Origin: Scylla paramamosain
Lineage: Eukaryota; Arthropoda; Malacostraca; Decapoda; Portunidae
Reading direction: 5' to 3'
Length of the DNA: 64,000 bases
Assembly: GCF_035594125.1 (NCBI RefSeq)
Contig: NC_087155.1
Span: 1,180,001 to 1,244,000 of the forward strand
How positions within the stretch are numbered: position 1 is the stretch's first letter; every line of letters starts with the position of its first letter. Below are positions 23,566 to 35,968 of the stretch, one piece after another. The position numbers and the translations under genes are program-made. The notes under the pieces are model-generated. The model made no database searches. It was not told the origin of the DNA and was given only the letters and a program-made list of their open reading frames with translations.

Positions 23566-24900
23566 TATCCTACTCTTCTTCTTCGTTGTTTTGCGTCTGC
23601 ACTTACTGCCAACAGAAAATTAGATGCTGTTTAGTAAAGTAAATTCTGTATTGCTGTTTAAATTTTCTGTGATTAAATTGATTCTTGCACCTGTTGCTTC
23701 CATTATTCCATCATTCTATCTCTTTCTAAGCTCGCGCAATGGTGTTTTCTCCCTAATGTTCCGCTGGTAGTACTTAGCAGGGCATCTTGTTCTACACTCT
23801 TGATATTTATTTGCTTCTACAGATATTCTACGTAGTGTTTATTCCACATTCCGCGTGTTTCTGATGTCATGGTGTCTTGTTCTCTGTGACGTTATGGTGC
23901 CTTACGATGGCTGCATTTAACGGATTCTGGAGGAAAATACTGTGGATTCAAATAATTAATGAGAAAAATACCTATTACGACCTGACTAAATCATCTGTGG
24001 CCTTTCAAGATCCTTTTGGCTCTACTCTTTAAGGACTAGCACCATCACTGAGCCTTTTTTCTGTCTTGTAGCCCAGAGTCAGAGGGCCAGAATCTCTCCA
24101 CTATAAGAACAGTGCATTTCAGAATACGGACACATTTCTCAAGAGTCTCTTCACGTTACTGCTTCGATAAAACGCCACACTCTTGCCTTGCTGCAGCTCG
24201 TGTGCTCCTCTGAAGCCTCTTTGTTAGCGTTACCCTTACCTGTTGCCTTAAAAATGTGTCGGCAGAGGTGCCTCCCCGCCGCGGCTCTCATGTGAAAAGG
24301 TTTGTTTTTTGCAAGCGGGATTTCACGGGTTGGGAAGAGTCAGTTTGGATTTTCCCCGTGCCGGAGTAAAAGAGGGAGACAGTGGTGGCGGAGATCATGA
24401 AAAAGTGTGCGGGGGAAAAAAAACAGACGGCGATATCTTTTATGGAGGGCGAGTGTATCACAGGCAGGGGGCGGCGCGACACCCTAACTCAGGGAGGGAA
24501 GGGCGTGAGCTTCCAGTGGGACGGGAGATGAAATGTAAAGTTAAATTAATCTGTTTTTTGCTTCAAGACTCGCCATTCAAGTGGAACTAAAGTAAACTTG
24601 GGAGTGCTGGAGTTTGTTAAGGCAGTGATGGCGTCTGGGAGTGTGGGGAGAATTGGCGTGGATGTTTCGTGTGGAATAAACACTTTACCGTTTTTCAATA
24701 AAGTAATGTATATAAATGAACCAGCCACCTATTTATTTTTTTAATTCAGTTTATTAATTTACTTTTGTTTGTACATGTGTAAGTTATGGATAACATTGCA
24801 AACATATAGCTAAAATAGATAAGGTGTTAGAATGAACGGGGTTCAGAATTTCGACGGAGAAAGAAATGCCAGCCGATGCACAAACATTTTTCAGAGGTGC

Positions 24901-25061
<161 letters not shown>

Positions 25062-25779
25062 CTCTCGTTAAGGCAGATTAATAATGTATACCTGAATATT
25101 ACTCAAATGTGTGAGGAAGCTTACGTCTAACGTAATATTAAAAAAAAAACACTTGTAGGATGAACATTTCACATTATTTTAATTAATATGAAAGGTCAGT
25201 TGCAGGCTGAAATGCAAGAAAATAATAAATAGATAGTATTGTTTCAAGTGATTACTGTGAGATGCAATAAAGATGACACACAAGCTCCTCAGTCAGTAGC
25301 GTCTCACCTACAAATAAAACGCCGGCCGCATCGTGAAGTACGTTGTGCGTACCACTGGAAAAATGAGCAGCAGTACGGGAGTATGACAAATTGTTTCTAG
25401 TCTCGCAATTAACCCGGGAGAAAGAAAAGAAAAAAAAAAAAAAATGTATCGACGCAGTCTGAAAAACAAGTAGCATTAAAGAGTCAGAGCAGCGAGGCGT
25501 GACCTGAACTCAGCAAATGAAAAGAAGTTCCGCAACACTTTACACTTTTGCACGCTGGTTCCGCTGCCTTTAGTGCAAAACAAACACAAAAATCAAAGTG
25601 CCAATACTGCAACTCTGCCTGCATGCAGCGATAATGCGAGGCCACTCCACTCCCGGTGCACATCCTCGCCATCCGCGGAGACTTGATGCCGCGAGGACGT
25701 GAAGAGCTTAACGCCCCGACCCCCGACCCCCGAGTCTCGAGTCTCGAGTCTCGAGTCTGCAGCTCTGCGTCTGTGGACC

Positions 25780-25986
25780 ATATTCTGAAACGCTTCTGCC
25801 CACAACTCTACTACTTCCAAAAGACTAATTAAAGTGACATGGGTTTTTAAGGGTGTTTTCGTGGCTTTAGTAACAGATTAACGAGATTTATACTCTATTT
25901 ACAGGGGAAACACTTGAAAACGCGGCTAATCCTCACCGTGGCCTTTGATAAGAGTCGTGGTGAGAGCAAAAAGTTTCTGAATACTG
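25780..25986 (+). mobile_element. MITE-like element, reference copy (left arm)
   Basis: The ends are inverted: it starts 'tattctgaaacgcttctgcc' and the reverse complement of its end reads 'tattcagaaactttttgctc'. Inside are 'aaagtgacatgggttttta', 'acagattaacgagattta', 'gggaaacacttgaaaac' and 'gcctttgataagagtc'. Length is about 207 bp, without coding capacity. A TA target duplication is possible but not consistent between copies. Confidence 0.65.
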
Positions 25987-26624
25987 CACCAGTACCGGAC
26001 GGGCAGATCCTTGGGCACTCTCTGGTGGATGCTTCTGTATCTTCAGATTACTTGTGTATTTTGGAAACTACAGAACGATTCGAGTATTGTAAAAGTATGT
26101 GAAAGATGTAGGTGATTAGTAAAAGCAGAGAAAGGAGAAAAAGGAAAGAAAAACGTCACAGCTCCGCGTCTGTGCGAGGACCGGAGGGGCAGATCCTAAC
26201 AAGAGTGAGTGTTCAATGGGGACTGATCTGCAATGGCTGAGAAGGTTAAAAGCAAAGGAAGAAGCAACTGGTCACCTTACTCCTGTGCAATCTTGTCAGT
26301 TCCAGCCCAGCCTATTTCACTCCACTCCTGTTATTTCCAGTTCACCTTATTCGTGTTCACTTCAGTCCTTTCTTATCCTCTCCTATACAATCCAGTCTAG
26401 TTTGATCCAGTACCGGTCTGCAATGACTAGGAAGGTTAAAAGCGGAGAAGCTGGCCAATCTACTTGTGTCGAGGCTCAGGATTGCGTGTCTCGTGGGAGT
26501 GTGGCTTGCTGTAAAACCTGCACGATTTTTCAAGGGAGGAATAAAACAACAGGCAGTAAAAGGTCTGAGCCACTCCATTACTCTTTTTGTTGTCAGTGTT
26601 GTCTCTCCAAGCTGTATCTTTTGA

Positions 26625-26628
<4 letters not shown>

Positions 26629-26715
<87 letters not shown>

Positions 26716-26821
26716 TATTTGTATAACTGGATCATGCAACCAGAGTAATTTTGAAATATTTACCTAACTAAACGCTAACTCAAGATTAAAAACCGTAGCT
26801 GTCTTGTTTGAATGAATGTCC

Positions 26822-26875
<54 letters not shown>
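26629..26875. repeat. (TC)n / (GA)n inverted pair at palindrome inner edge
   Basis: (TC)n at 26629-26712 and (GA)n at 26824-26875 are reverse complements about 110 bp apart. The homology to the right arm ends inside the (GA)n; the right arm retains only a few TC units at its edge. Confidence 0.95.
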
Positions 26876-26876
<1 letters not shown>

Positions 26877-27974
26877 GCTCCCTTGATGTCAGAAGCAGCA
26901 AGTCATTACTCTGGCATCTAAATTCTGTTTCATTATATCTGCCAAAGCGATTCCCAGCGTTGATGAAAGCACGGCGGTCCACGAGCCAGGGGAAGCCGGG
27001 ACCAGCAGCGCGTCACCAGTTGGCAGCCCCTGGTTTCCACATGACTCCTCCTGCAAATAAATAAACAAGTAGAGCTGTGTTTGTAGATTCAACAGAAAGG
27101 CGAGAAAGTGCTGGACGCTAAGAGGAGTGGCGTTAAATCATGCAAATATTAGGAATGCATTGCTGAATCGTCGCTCATATGCCGAGGGTGTCAACGAGCA
27201 GCTGTCAAGTGGAAAAATAGTTCAGTTTTCAGTTTACTGGGAGTCGATTTCAGTTACGTTTCGCTTTGGTAACGACACAGCCTCGAGGTTTTTTTTCTTT
27301 TCCTTCTGGCAAGTCGTTCCTCTTGCAGTGTCTTTCCTCTCGTGTCTTAACAGTAATATGTATGTTGCATCTTGTGTCTCCAGTGATTTCGTTATCAAAT
27401 ACAGTCAAATTTGTTCCTGCATTTTACGTTCTTGTGTTATTTTTGGTTTGTAGTATTGTAGTTTTAATTTTTGTCGTGATTTCTGTGGTAAAAGGTAATT
27501 TATATTCTACTACGTGTTTCAGAGAGTTCAAATGTTTATTTATTGTATAGCATCAGTTATTTGTTATTGTTTTTAGTATCCGGTAAGTCAGTCAGTCAGT
27601 GCCTCTCCCTGTCTCCGGTTCAGTATTATCAGCCTTGTTAACGGAGACCCGCTGAGTGTTTGATATCATGCTCATTACATATTTCAACACGTATGGGATG
27701 GGTAATAGCTTCTGTCCCTGCAATATTGTCGTTATTGGAGAAGTGCCTGATTCTTGTCTCCTTGTGGTTATTATAAAATTGTGGTTTTAATTTGCTTTCT
27801 CGTATGTACAGAATTTATGCATTGAAATTTATGTCCCCAGTATTTTAGTCATTAAATAAGAGTCTGCTTATTGCGTCCTCTTGTTACTAGTGAGTTTATT
27901 GTAATATTTTGCTATTCATTTTCTTTTCTCCGATCGTCGAAGACTGGTGTATTGCAATTTAGGCCTTCCCAAAA

Positions 27975-28205
27975 TTTTCGAGGTCGAGGTCAAGGGTCGT
28001 GTTGGTCGTTGTGTTAAGATCGAAGGGCGTGCTGGTCGTTGTGTTAAGATCGAAGGGCGTGTTGGTCGTTGAGTTAAGGTCAAAAGTCATGTCGGTCGTT
28101 GTGTTAAGGTGTAGGGTCGTGGTGGTCTATATATAGCAAAGTGAGGGTCGTGTTGGTCACTGTTAAGGTCGAAAGTCTTGGTGGTTGTGTTGAGGTGGAG
28201 GTCGT
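27975..28205. repeat. 30-bp minisatellite in the spacer
   Basis: 'gggcgtgctggtcgttgtgt' at 28025 recurs at 28055 with an exact 30-bp step. Diverged units ('gtcatgtcggtcgttgtgtt', 'gggtcgtgttggtcactg') precede and follow, about seven in total. Confidence 0.9.
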
Positions 28206-28458
28206 CTTCTCCTAGCCGAGAAATGTTGCGTTCGTCACTCAGTATATAAAGAGTCGCACATTCTCTCCCTTATTCTTCTCGCCGGCAAATTCTGGACCAG
28301 ACTCCTTCGGTGCATTTCTTATTTTCCATGACTTTTCACATTTTTCAAGAGCGGAATATCAGGTTGCCTTTAGAGCTAAATTGAATTTGCCTGTTTTGCA
28401 ATCCTGAAACTTGAAGGAACGCCGCACACCAAGCCTTTGTTTATTCCTTGCTTCCAGT

Positions 28459-28554
<96 letters not shown>
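28459..28554. repeat. (CT)n microsatellite, ~96 bp
   Basis: Perfect dinucleotide run. Confidence 0.97.
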
Positions 28555-28556
<2 letters not shown>

Positions 28557-28610
28557 CCCGGAGTGATAAGACTCGCCTATTTCTCTCGTCTCCAAGGCAG
28601 ACAGGGTAAC

Positions 28611-29190
28611 AAGGTATAAATATAGTTTGCAAAAGTCTATGGTTATTTTAAGAGTCCTTTTAACTTCCCCAAAGATCAGGTTTCTGCCACATACTGGTAC
28701 ATGCTCTCTGTTACTCACTCCTCCATGAATAATAAGGCACACCCATTCAAGTCCGTTCTTAACCAGGTAGGGCATATGTGCATCTTGTAGACTATAATTA
28801 TCTTGAGTTTCCTTATAACTTTACCGAACTAGTCTCTTTGCCACAATATTAGTACATATTTCTCTAACATGCACCTTTTACACGTGTTCCGACACAAATG
28901 TACTGTACGCTTGAGTGTGTTTGGCCACGAGAAACAGGGTATGTGTATCTTGTAGAAGACTATGGTTATCTTGAGTTTCCTTGTAACTTTCCCAGACAAC
29001 AAGTTTCCTCAATAATGGTACACATGTACTCTCCAACCTGTATGACAAGGCACACCTGTTTCTCTCCTCTCCCAGCCCGAGCATATGAAGACTTTCATAT
29101 CTTGAATTTCCTTGTAACTTTCCCCACAGAACAAGCCTCCTCGTCACAATAATGATGCTTGCCCTTTACACTGGGCATATTCTCCTATTC
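28611..29190. repeat. Imperfect ~145-170-bp tandem array
   Basis: 'cttgagtttccttgtaactt' or close variants occur at about 28655, 28803, 28970 and 29102. Each is preceded by a 'gactatggttat' block and followed by 'ccccacagaacaagtttcc' variants and 'caataatggtac'. Four units, 70-85% similar by eye. Confidence 0.8.
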
Positions 29191-29226
29191 TGCTACATGT
29201 ACGACATAACTGTACTGTTCTCTCTC

Positions 29227-29227
<1 letters not shown>

Positions 29228-29313
<86 letters not shown>
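29228..29313. repeat. (GT)n microsatellite, ~85 bp
   Basis: Perfect dinucleotide run. Confidence 0.97.
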
Positions 29314-29314
<1 letters not shown>

Positions 29315-29686
29315 AACGCACGAGGAAGTGATGGATTATTGTGAAGACAGACGTACGATATCATAAGACACTATAAGACAACATACTTTAATGTACCTAT
29401 TGAAAGAAGATGTGATAGATGAAATAATAAGAGAACTGCAAAAAAAATAAGATAAAAAAAACTACTCGTATATATACTCTAGTTAATTAGCATTGCAGTC
29501 CTCAGTGTAGAGTAAAATCCTGTAAAAAGTAATAATGAACACTAATTAAGGAGGTGAAAGACTGGCTGTCTCTCTCTCATGGACATTCATTCAAACAAGA
29601 CAGCTACGGTTTTTAATCTTAAGTTAGCGTTTAGTTAGGTCAATATTTCAAAATTACTCTGGTTGCATGATCCAGTTATACAAATA

Positions 29687-29689
<3 letters not shown>

Positions 29690-29780
<91 letters not shown>
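29690..29780. repeat. (GA)n microsatellite, ~91 bp (right arm)
   Basis: Counterpart of the (TC)n at 26629-26712 but slightly longer. Confidence 0.97.
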
Positions 29781-29785
<5 letters not shown>

Positions 29786-30423
29786 TCAAAAGATACAGCT
29801 TGGAGAGACAACACTGACAACAAAAAGAGTAATGGAGTGGCTCAGACCTTTTACTGCCTGTTGTTTTATTCCTCCCTTGAAAAATCGTGCAGGTTTTACA
29901 GCAAGCCACACTCCCACGAGACACGCAATCCTGAGCCTCGACACAAGTAGATTGGCCAGCTTCTCCGCTTTTAACCTTCCTAGTCATTGCAGACCGGTAC
30001 TGGATTAAACTAGACTGGATTGTATAGGAGAGGATAAGAAAGGACTGAAGTGAACACGAATAAGGTGAACTGGAAATAACAGGAGTGGAGTGAAATAGGC
30101 TGGGCTGGAACTGACAAGATTGCACAGGAGTAAGGTGACCAGTTGCTTCTTCCTTTGCTTTTAACCTTCTCAGCCATTGCAGATCAGTCCCCATTGAACA
30201 CTCACTCTTGTTAGGATCTGCCCCTCCGGTCCTCGCACAGACGCGGAGCTGTGACGTTTTTCTTTCCTTTTTCTCCTTTCTCTGCTTTTACTAATCACCT
30301 ACATCTTTCACATACTTTTACAATACTCGAATCGTTCTGTAGTTTCCAAAATACACAAGTAATCTGAAGATACAGAAGCATCCACCAGAGAGTGCCCAAG
30401 GATCTGCCCGTCCGGTACTGGTG

Positions 30424-30631
30424 CAGTATTCAGAAACTTTTTGCTCTCACCACGACTCTTATCAAAGGCCACGGTGAGGATTAGCCGCGTTTTCAAGTGT
30501 TTCCCCTGTAAATAGAGTATAAATCTCGTTAATCTGTTACTAAAGCCACGAAAACATCCTTAAAAACCCATGTCACTTTAATTAGTCTTTTGGAAGTAGT
30601 AGAGTTGTGGGCAGAAGCGTTTCAGAATATG
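30424..30631 (-). mobile_element. MITE-like element (right arm copy)
   Basis: Mirror of 25780-25986: starts 'cagtattcagaaacttttt', ends 'gaagcgtttcagaatatgg'. It differs by a few bases, for example GGTGT versus GGATG in the core. Confidence 0.65.
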
Positions 30632-31337
30632 GTCCACAGACGCAGAGCTGCAGACTCGAGACTCGAGACTCGGGGGTCGGGGGTCGGGGCGTTAAGCTCT
30701 TCACGTCCTCGCGGCATCAAGTCTCCGCGGATGGCGAGGATGTGCACCGGGAGTGGAGTGGCCTCGCATTATCGCTGCATGCAGGCAGAGTTGCAGTATT
30801 GGCACTTTGATTTTTGTGTTTGTTTTGCACTAAAGGCAGCGGAACCAGCGTGCAAAAGTGTAAAGTGTTGCGGAACTTCTTTTCATTTGCTGAGTTCAGG
30901 TCACGCCTCGCTGCTCTGACTCTTTAATGCTACTTGTTTTTCAGACTGCGTCGATACATTTTTTTTTTTTTCTTTTCTTTCTCCCGGGTTAATTGCGAGA
31001 CTAGAAACAATTTGTCATACTCCCGTACTGCTGCTCATTTTTCCAGTGGTACGCACAACGTACTTCACGATGCGGCCGGCGTTTTATTTGTATGTGAGAC
31101 GCTACTGACTGAGGAGCTTGTGTGTCATCTTTATTGCATCTCACAGTAATCACTTGAAACAATACTATCTGTTTATTATTTTCTTGCATTTCAGCCTGCA
31201 ACTGACCTTTCATATTAATTAAAATAATGTGTAATGTTCATCCTACAAGTGTTTTTTTTTTAATATTACGTTAGACGTAAGCTTCCTCACACATTTGAGT
31301 AATATTCAGGTATACATTATTAATCTGCCTTAACGAG

Positions 31338-31488
<151 letters not shown>

Positions 31489-33562
31489 GCACCTCTGAAA
31501 AATGTTTGTGCATCGGCTGGCATTTCTTTCTCCGTCGAAATTCTGAACCCCGTTCATTCTAACACCTTATCTATTTTAGCTATATGTTTGCAATGTTATC
31601 CATAACTTACACATGTACAAACAAAAGTAAATTAATAAACTGAATTAAAAAAATAAATAGGTGGCTGGTTCATTTATATACATTACTTTATTGAAAAACG
31701 GTAAAGTGTTTATTCCACACGAAACATCCACGCCAATTCTCCCCACACTCCCAGACGCCTTCACTGCCTTAACAAACTCCAGCACTCCCAAGTTTACTTT
31801 AGTTCCACTTGAATGGCGAGTCTTGAAGCAAAAAAACAGATTAATTTAACTTTACATTTCATCTCCCGTCCCACTGGAAGCTCACGCCCTTCCCTCCCTG
31901 AGTTAGGGTGTCGCGCCGCCCCCTGCCTGTGATACACTCGCCCTCCATAAAAGATATCGCCGTCTTTTTTTTTTCCCCCGCACACTTTTTCATGATCTCC
32001 GCCACCACTGTCTCCCCCTTTTACTCCGGCACGGGGAAAATCCAAACTGACTCTTCCCAACCCGTGAAATCCCGCTTGCAAAAAACAAACCTTTTCACAT
32101 GAGAGCCGCGGCGGGGAGGCACCTCTGCCGACACATTTTTAAGGCAACAGGTAAGGGTAACGCTAACAAAGAGGCTTCAGAGGAGCACACGAGCTGCAGC
32201 AAGGCAAGAGTGTGGCGTTTTATCGAAGCAGTAACGTGAAGAGACTCTTGAGAAATGTGTCCGTATTCTGAAATGCACTGTTCCTATAGTGGAGAGATTC
32301 TGGCCCTCTGACTCTGGGCTACAAGACAGAAAAAAGGCTCAGTGATGGTGCTAGTCCTTAAAGAGTAGAGCCAAAAGGATCTTGAAAGGCCACAGATGAT
32401 TTAGTCAGGTCGTAATAGGTATTTTTCTCATTAATTATTTGAATCCACAGTATTTTCCTCCAGAATCCGTTAAATGCAGCCATCGTAAGGCACCATAACG
32501 TCACAGAGAACAAGACACCATGACATCAGAAACACGCGGAATGTGGAATAAACACTACGTAGAATATCTGTAGAAGCAAATAAATATCAAGAGCGTAGAA
32601 CAAGATGCCCTGCTAAGTACTACCAGCGGAACATTAGGGAGAAAACACCATTGCGCGAGCTTAGAAAGAGATAGAATGATGGAATAATGGAAGCAACAGG
32701 TGCAAGAATCAATTTAATCACAGAAAATTTAAACAGCAATACAGAATTTACTTTACTAAACAGCATCTAATTTTCTGTTGGCAGTAAGTGCAGACGCAAA
32801 ACAACGAAGAAGAGTAGGATAAACCAATAAAAGAGCATATACGAGTAATAACAAAAGAAAATAGAGACTGCAAAACCCCAGTTGACCCACACACAGCGAC
32901 TTTTGACATTCCCACAAACTGAACTGAACAACGAAAGAGAAAGAAGAGCAACATCACGAAGACAAAACAAGAAAGAACAAGGCAAGACAACTTCAGATGC
33001 ATATAAAAACAAAAGAAAACAGTGACTACAAAAGCCAACTGACCAACAGGCGGAGACTTCTGACATTCGCACGAGCAATACTGGACAGGACAACACAGTG
33101 AAAGAAGAGAAACATTACTGGACTGGACAGCAGAGAAAGGTGATGACATTGTGAGAAATTGGATGTAGGTGGTGAAGAGGGCAGGCACAGTCCTCTGAAA
33201 AAGCTACAGCGAGACTAGTCAGGAATAAAGTACACATTTCTCAGGTCGTGTTCCCTTCACCTACCTCCAACAGGGTGAATGTAGGATGATGATCATTACT
33301 GGATGAAAAAACAGAGTGAACATGAAGAACTGCTTGTTGGAGATCTGCTCGGCATCACGGCTGGCAGCTTTAGCATATCTGAGGAGAAAGGTGAGGAAAT
33401 AAAGGTTACAACTGGATCTGATTGCCTTTAAAAGCTGCTGTATTCAGGCAACGTCTCACAATAATTTGAAAGGTGACCTTTATATCTGCCTGCCTGTCTG
33501 TCTGTCAGCCTGTCTGGGTGTTAGTCCATCAGTGTGTCATGTTAAGGATCAATGTCAAGCTT

Positions 33563-33630
33563 TGTGTCCTGTTGCTCTGTTCCTTTTGGTCTACGAACTC
33601 CCTTGGTGTGAGTTCGAATCCCTTCATAGC
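33563..33630 (+). other. tRNA-like B-box segment (right arm copy)
   Basis: 'gagttcgaatccc' at 33610-33622 fits a pol III B box. It may be the head of a tRNA-derived SINE, but the T stem does not pair, so it is not a functional tRNA. Confidence 0.3.
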
Positions 33631-33811
33631 TTTTAGTTACTGAGTTTTTTGCAATTAGATTTTTCACTCAGCCACTGATCAATCACTGTGTAAATTTGCA
33701 GAAACTTCATCATAGAAACATACTGTGTTCTTTTCAGCTATTACCTGACTTCATGCAGAATACGCTCTGCTTTAATTGCTGTTAATGAGTTACCTCCAAA
33801 TATAGGAAGAA

Positions 33812-34466
33812 GTAAATATCTCTGGCTATCTTGTATTATTAGTACTAGTTAAGTATTCATTTTAGTCTCAGCCTCCACTAGTTAAATGTTCCAATCGTCA
33901 CTTAGTACTGTAAGCTTCTCAATCTCCATCATTTAGCTTATCATCATCTATCACTTAAACTTTAAACTTTCTAGTCCGTACTTGCTAAACTTTCGTACCT
34001 TCATCAGTTAAGCTTCAGAGCGGCGTATATACGTGCGTCTGTTTTAATTTTTGCTCACTGTACGAGTACATCTTAATTTCCTCTGAATCTGCCCGGGCGA
34101 GGGAGAAGGCAAGGTTATAGTAAGTTTGCCATACTGTTTTGGTCCCATCAGTCAGCCAGCATTATTTGGCAGCATTATTTTGCTGTGGACAATATTCTGA
34201 CGACGTGACGTGTGTTGTTCCAAACTGAAGCAAAACCCTGGACTCAATCATCACATACCATTGCGTTATTAGAGTGTGTAGTACAGACTGCCTGCCATAA
34301 TGCCCTTTTACTGTTCTTCATCCTGACAGCACCTCTACTTTGTCTTTCCTTTTCCGTGCCGGAGTGACAATCTTGTGACGTGTGTGTATTGAGCGTCATC
34401 TCCCTCTGTGATCATCCCTGGTCGGGTACTCGGCGCCTATCCGTCCACAGTGTACTCTGAAAGCTG
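33812..34466. other. Unique spacer right of the palindrome
   Basis: Weak internal repetition of 'cagttaagctt' and 'ctagttaa' words at 33840-34015. No gene, RNA or mobile element recognised. Confidence 0.4.
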
Positions 34467-34600
34467 CTTTACTTGATAAGAACATCAGAATATAAGAGTA
34501 AGCAGGTGTTTGTAACCACACAGAGCTTACACGTAGCAGTCTCTTTATAATAACTTATTTATCTATATCCATCTATGATCCTTTTCCAAAAACTTTCCTA
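34467..34600 (+). mobile_element. Decapod interspersed repeat A, copy 2
   Basis: 'gataagaacatcagaatata', 'gagcttacacgtagcagtct', 'tatttatctatatccat' and 'ctatgatcc' follow the order of copy 1 at 10703-10800 (gataagaacataagaacat, cctacactggtagtc, catctatttctacc, ctaatcc). It ends in 'ttcctaaacttct'. Strongly diverged, no coding capacity. Confidence 0.6.
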
Positions 34601-34646
34601 AACTTCTGGCTGTCAGTGATCGTGTTGTATATAATCTTTTAAAGCT

Positions 34647-34955
34647 TCATTTTGACTCGGCGCCAACAGTCTGAGTACTGATTCCATTCCAATCATCTGT
34701 CAGTATCTGAGAACCAGTTTCTTCATATCTCCTTGTTGAATCTAACTTTGTCAAGCTTGAACCATTAGTTTTTCTATATTGGTTACTAATCTTAGGAATT
34801 TTATGTATATTCCGATTTGCTGACCGTAAGAGGGTGAGCAGCCTGTCAGTGAGCTCACTAAATAGGATGAGGCAGTAGACACCTGCCAAAACGATAATTA
34901 CTCCCAGTAAGGCGTTGGGCACAAAATCAGGGGGTGCTGCGAACTTATCAGTGAC
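34647..34955 (-). pseudogene. Possible relic of SLC22-type transporter C-terminus
   Basis: On the minus strand an open stretch reads KFAAPPDFVPNALLGV, then a hydrophobic helix IIVLAGVYCLILF, then SELTDRLLTLL and a polar tail of about 60 residues. A final transmembrane helix preceded by a proline-rich turn and followed by a Pro-Glu-Thr-like motif is the pattern of SLC22/organic-cation transporters of the major facilitator superfamily. Here the PET motif would be degraded to SEL. The open frame starts just after an in-frame TAG near 34973, and an acceptor-like 'cccgcctcag' lies at about 34955-34966. No other transporter exon is visible. It could be a last exon, a relic or chance. Confidence 0.25.
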
Positions 34956-34964
34956 CCAGCTGAG

Positions 34965-35215
34965 GCGGGGCGTCTACTCGAAACTATTGCACTACAAGTT
35001 ATATCAGTCAGTCGGAGGTGACCATAGTACTAGAGAAATGTTTCGTTTCTATACAGACACTGAAAACAGTCCTGATGAGGGAGTAAAGTGTTTCAAAATA
35101 TGGGGCAGGGTGTCTACAGGGAACTATCGCACTACAAGTTATATCAGTCAGTGCGAGGTGACTAGAGAGCAAGAGGTGTTTGGCTCCCGTACAGACACAA
35201 CGGCGACGAACGACT
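34965..35215. repeat. Direct duplication, ~138-bp step
   Basis: 'cactacaagttatatcagtc' occurs at about 34989 and 35131, preceded by 'gtctac..gaactat' and followed by 'agtcggaggtgac' or 'agtgcgaggtgac' and later 'tacagacac'. The plus-strand frame 34915-35376 reads the two copies in different frames, so it is not a protein repeat. Confidence 0.85.
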
Positions 35216-35221
35216 GCACTG

Positions 35222-35222
35222 C

Positions 35223-35250
<28 letters not shown>
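35222..35250. repeat. (GT)n microsatellite
   Basis: Short perfect run directly after the duplication. Confidence 0.95.
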
Positions 35251-35253
<3 letters not shown>

Positions 35254-35765
35254 GCTGCATACGTGATACTGAAGGAAAGGAAAACATTTACATACTTTAT
35301 AGGTGAAAATGAGGTTACGGAACAAAGCTTATGGGGGTTACAGTCAAAATTTCAGCGCAGTGCAGTGTGTCTGTAGAATCGTCATAGGTCAGAAAAACAC
35401 AGAGAAAAAGAAAACAGCATATCCAAACATTGCGGCGTCTTGTGTTGACAAGCTGTAGCAGACACCATTGTTATGTGTGCTCAAGGGTGTTTTCATGAGT
35501 CTAGTGGTAGTTGAACAAGGATTCTGCGTCAGTATTGGATAAAGGAGACCCATGAATCTGACAAGTTATATATATAGTCTTTGAGAATATTCCTTATGGG
35601 AGAAGAAAAGCGATTAAAAATATGTGCCCAAGACAAATGGCTGCACAAGTATTCACTCTACTCTGGAAGAGCGGAAGTGGTTCGGTGGTTCAGTGTTTGT
35701 CTACGTAACCTGTTTCCGAGCACTGCTTCAGTACTTCATTCCGAGACATTGAACGAGATTCCCCT
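35251..35765. other. Unique spacer with weak MITE-family traces
   Basis: 35490-35560 resembles the core of the MITE-like family ('ctcaagggtgttttcatgag', 'tgaacaaggattctgc') but lacks its ends. No supported gene. Confidence 0.3.
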
Positions 35766-35766
35766 C

Positions 35767-35800
<34 letters not shown>

Positions 35801-35850
35801 GAAAATAGACTTAAAGGAATAAAAGAAAACTGTTGCAAAGGCTACACCCA

Positions 35851-35897
<47 letters not shown>

Positions 35898-35950
35898 AGA
35901 AAATAGACTTAAAGGAATAAAAGAAAACTGTTGCAAAGGCTACACCCCGA
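35766..35950. repeat. (CA)n plus 49-bp unit duplicated at 98 bp
   Basis: 'gaaaatagacttaaaggaat' starts at 35801 and again at 35899, and the identity continues through 'aactgttgcaaaggctacac'. (CA)n precedes each copy (35770-35799 and 35857-35893). The near identity indicates a recent duplication mediated by the (CA)n. Confidence 0.92.
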
Positions 35951-35968
35951 AATGTTATTTCGTAGGTC

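Larger units (their letters stand above)
26876..29567. other. Spacer between the inverted arms (~2.7 kb)
   Basis: Single-copy relative to the arms. 26876-27970 is unremarkable AT-rich DNA with no supported gene. The rest holds a 30-bp minisatellite, (CT)n, an imperfect ~150-bp array and (GT)n, listed separately. Confidence 0.7.

Noticed and set aside
23199..23642. 147-codon frame present in both palindrome arms
   Set aside because: The preservation follows from the ~99% identity of the arms. The two copies differ by a substitution and an in-frame indel, the sequence is an internal DNA duplication with T-rich composition, and no family is recognisable.
24309..24590. 93-codon frame, also mirrored at 31794-32081
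   Set aside because: Copies show non-conservative changes and a frameshift near the end, so no selection is visible.
33563..33630. Functional tRNA gene
   Set aside because: A B box is present but the T stem and acceptor stem do not pair and no A box is clear. At most it is a SINE remnant.
34915..35376. 153-codon plus-strand frame
   Set aside because: It spans a ~138-bp duplication whose copies are read in different frames and ends through a (GT)n tract, so it is a chance frame.
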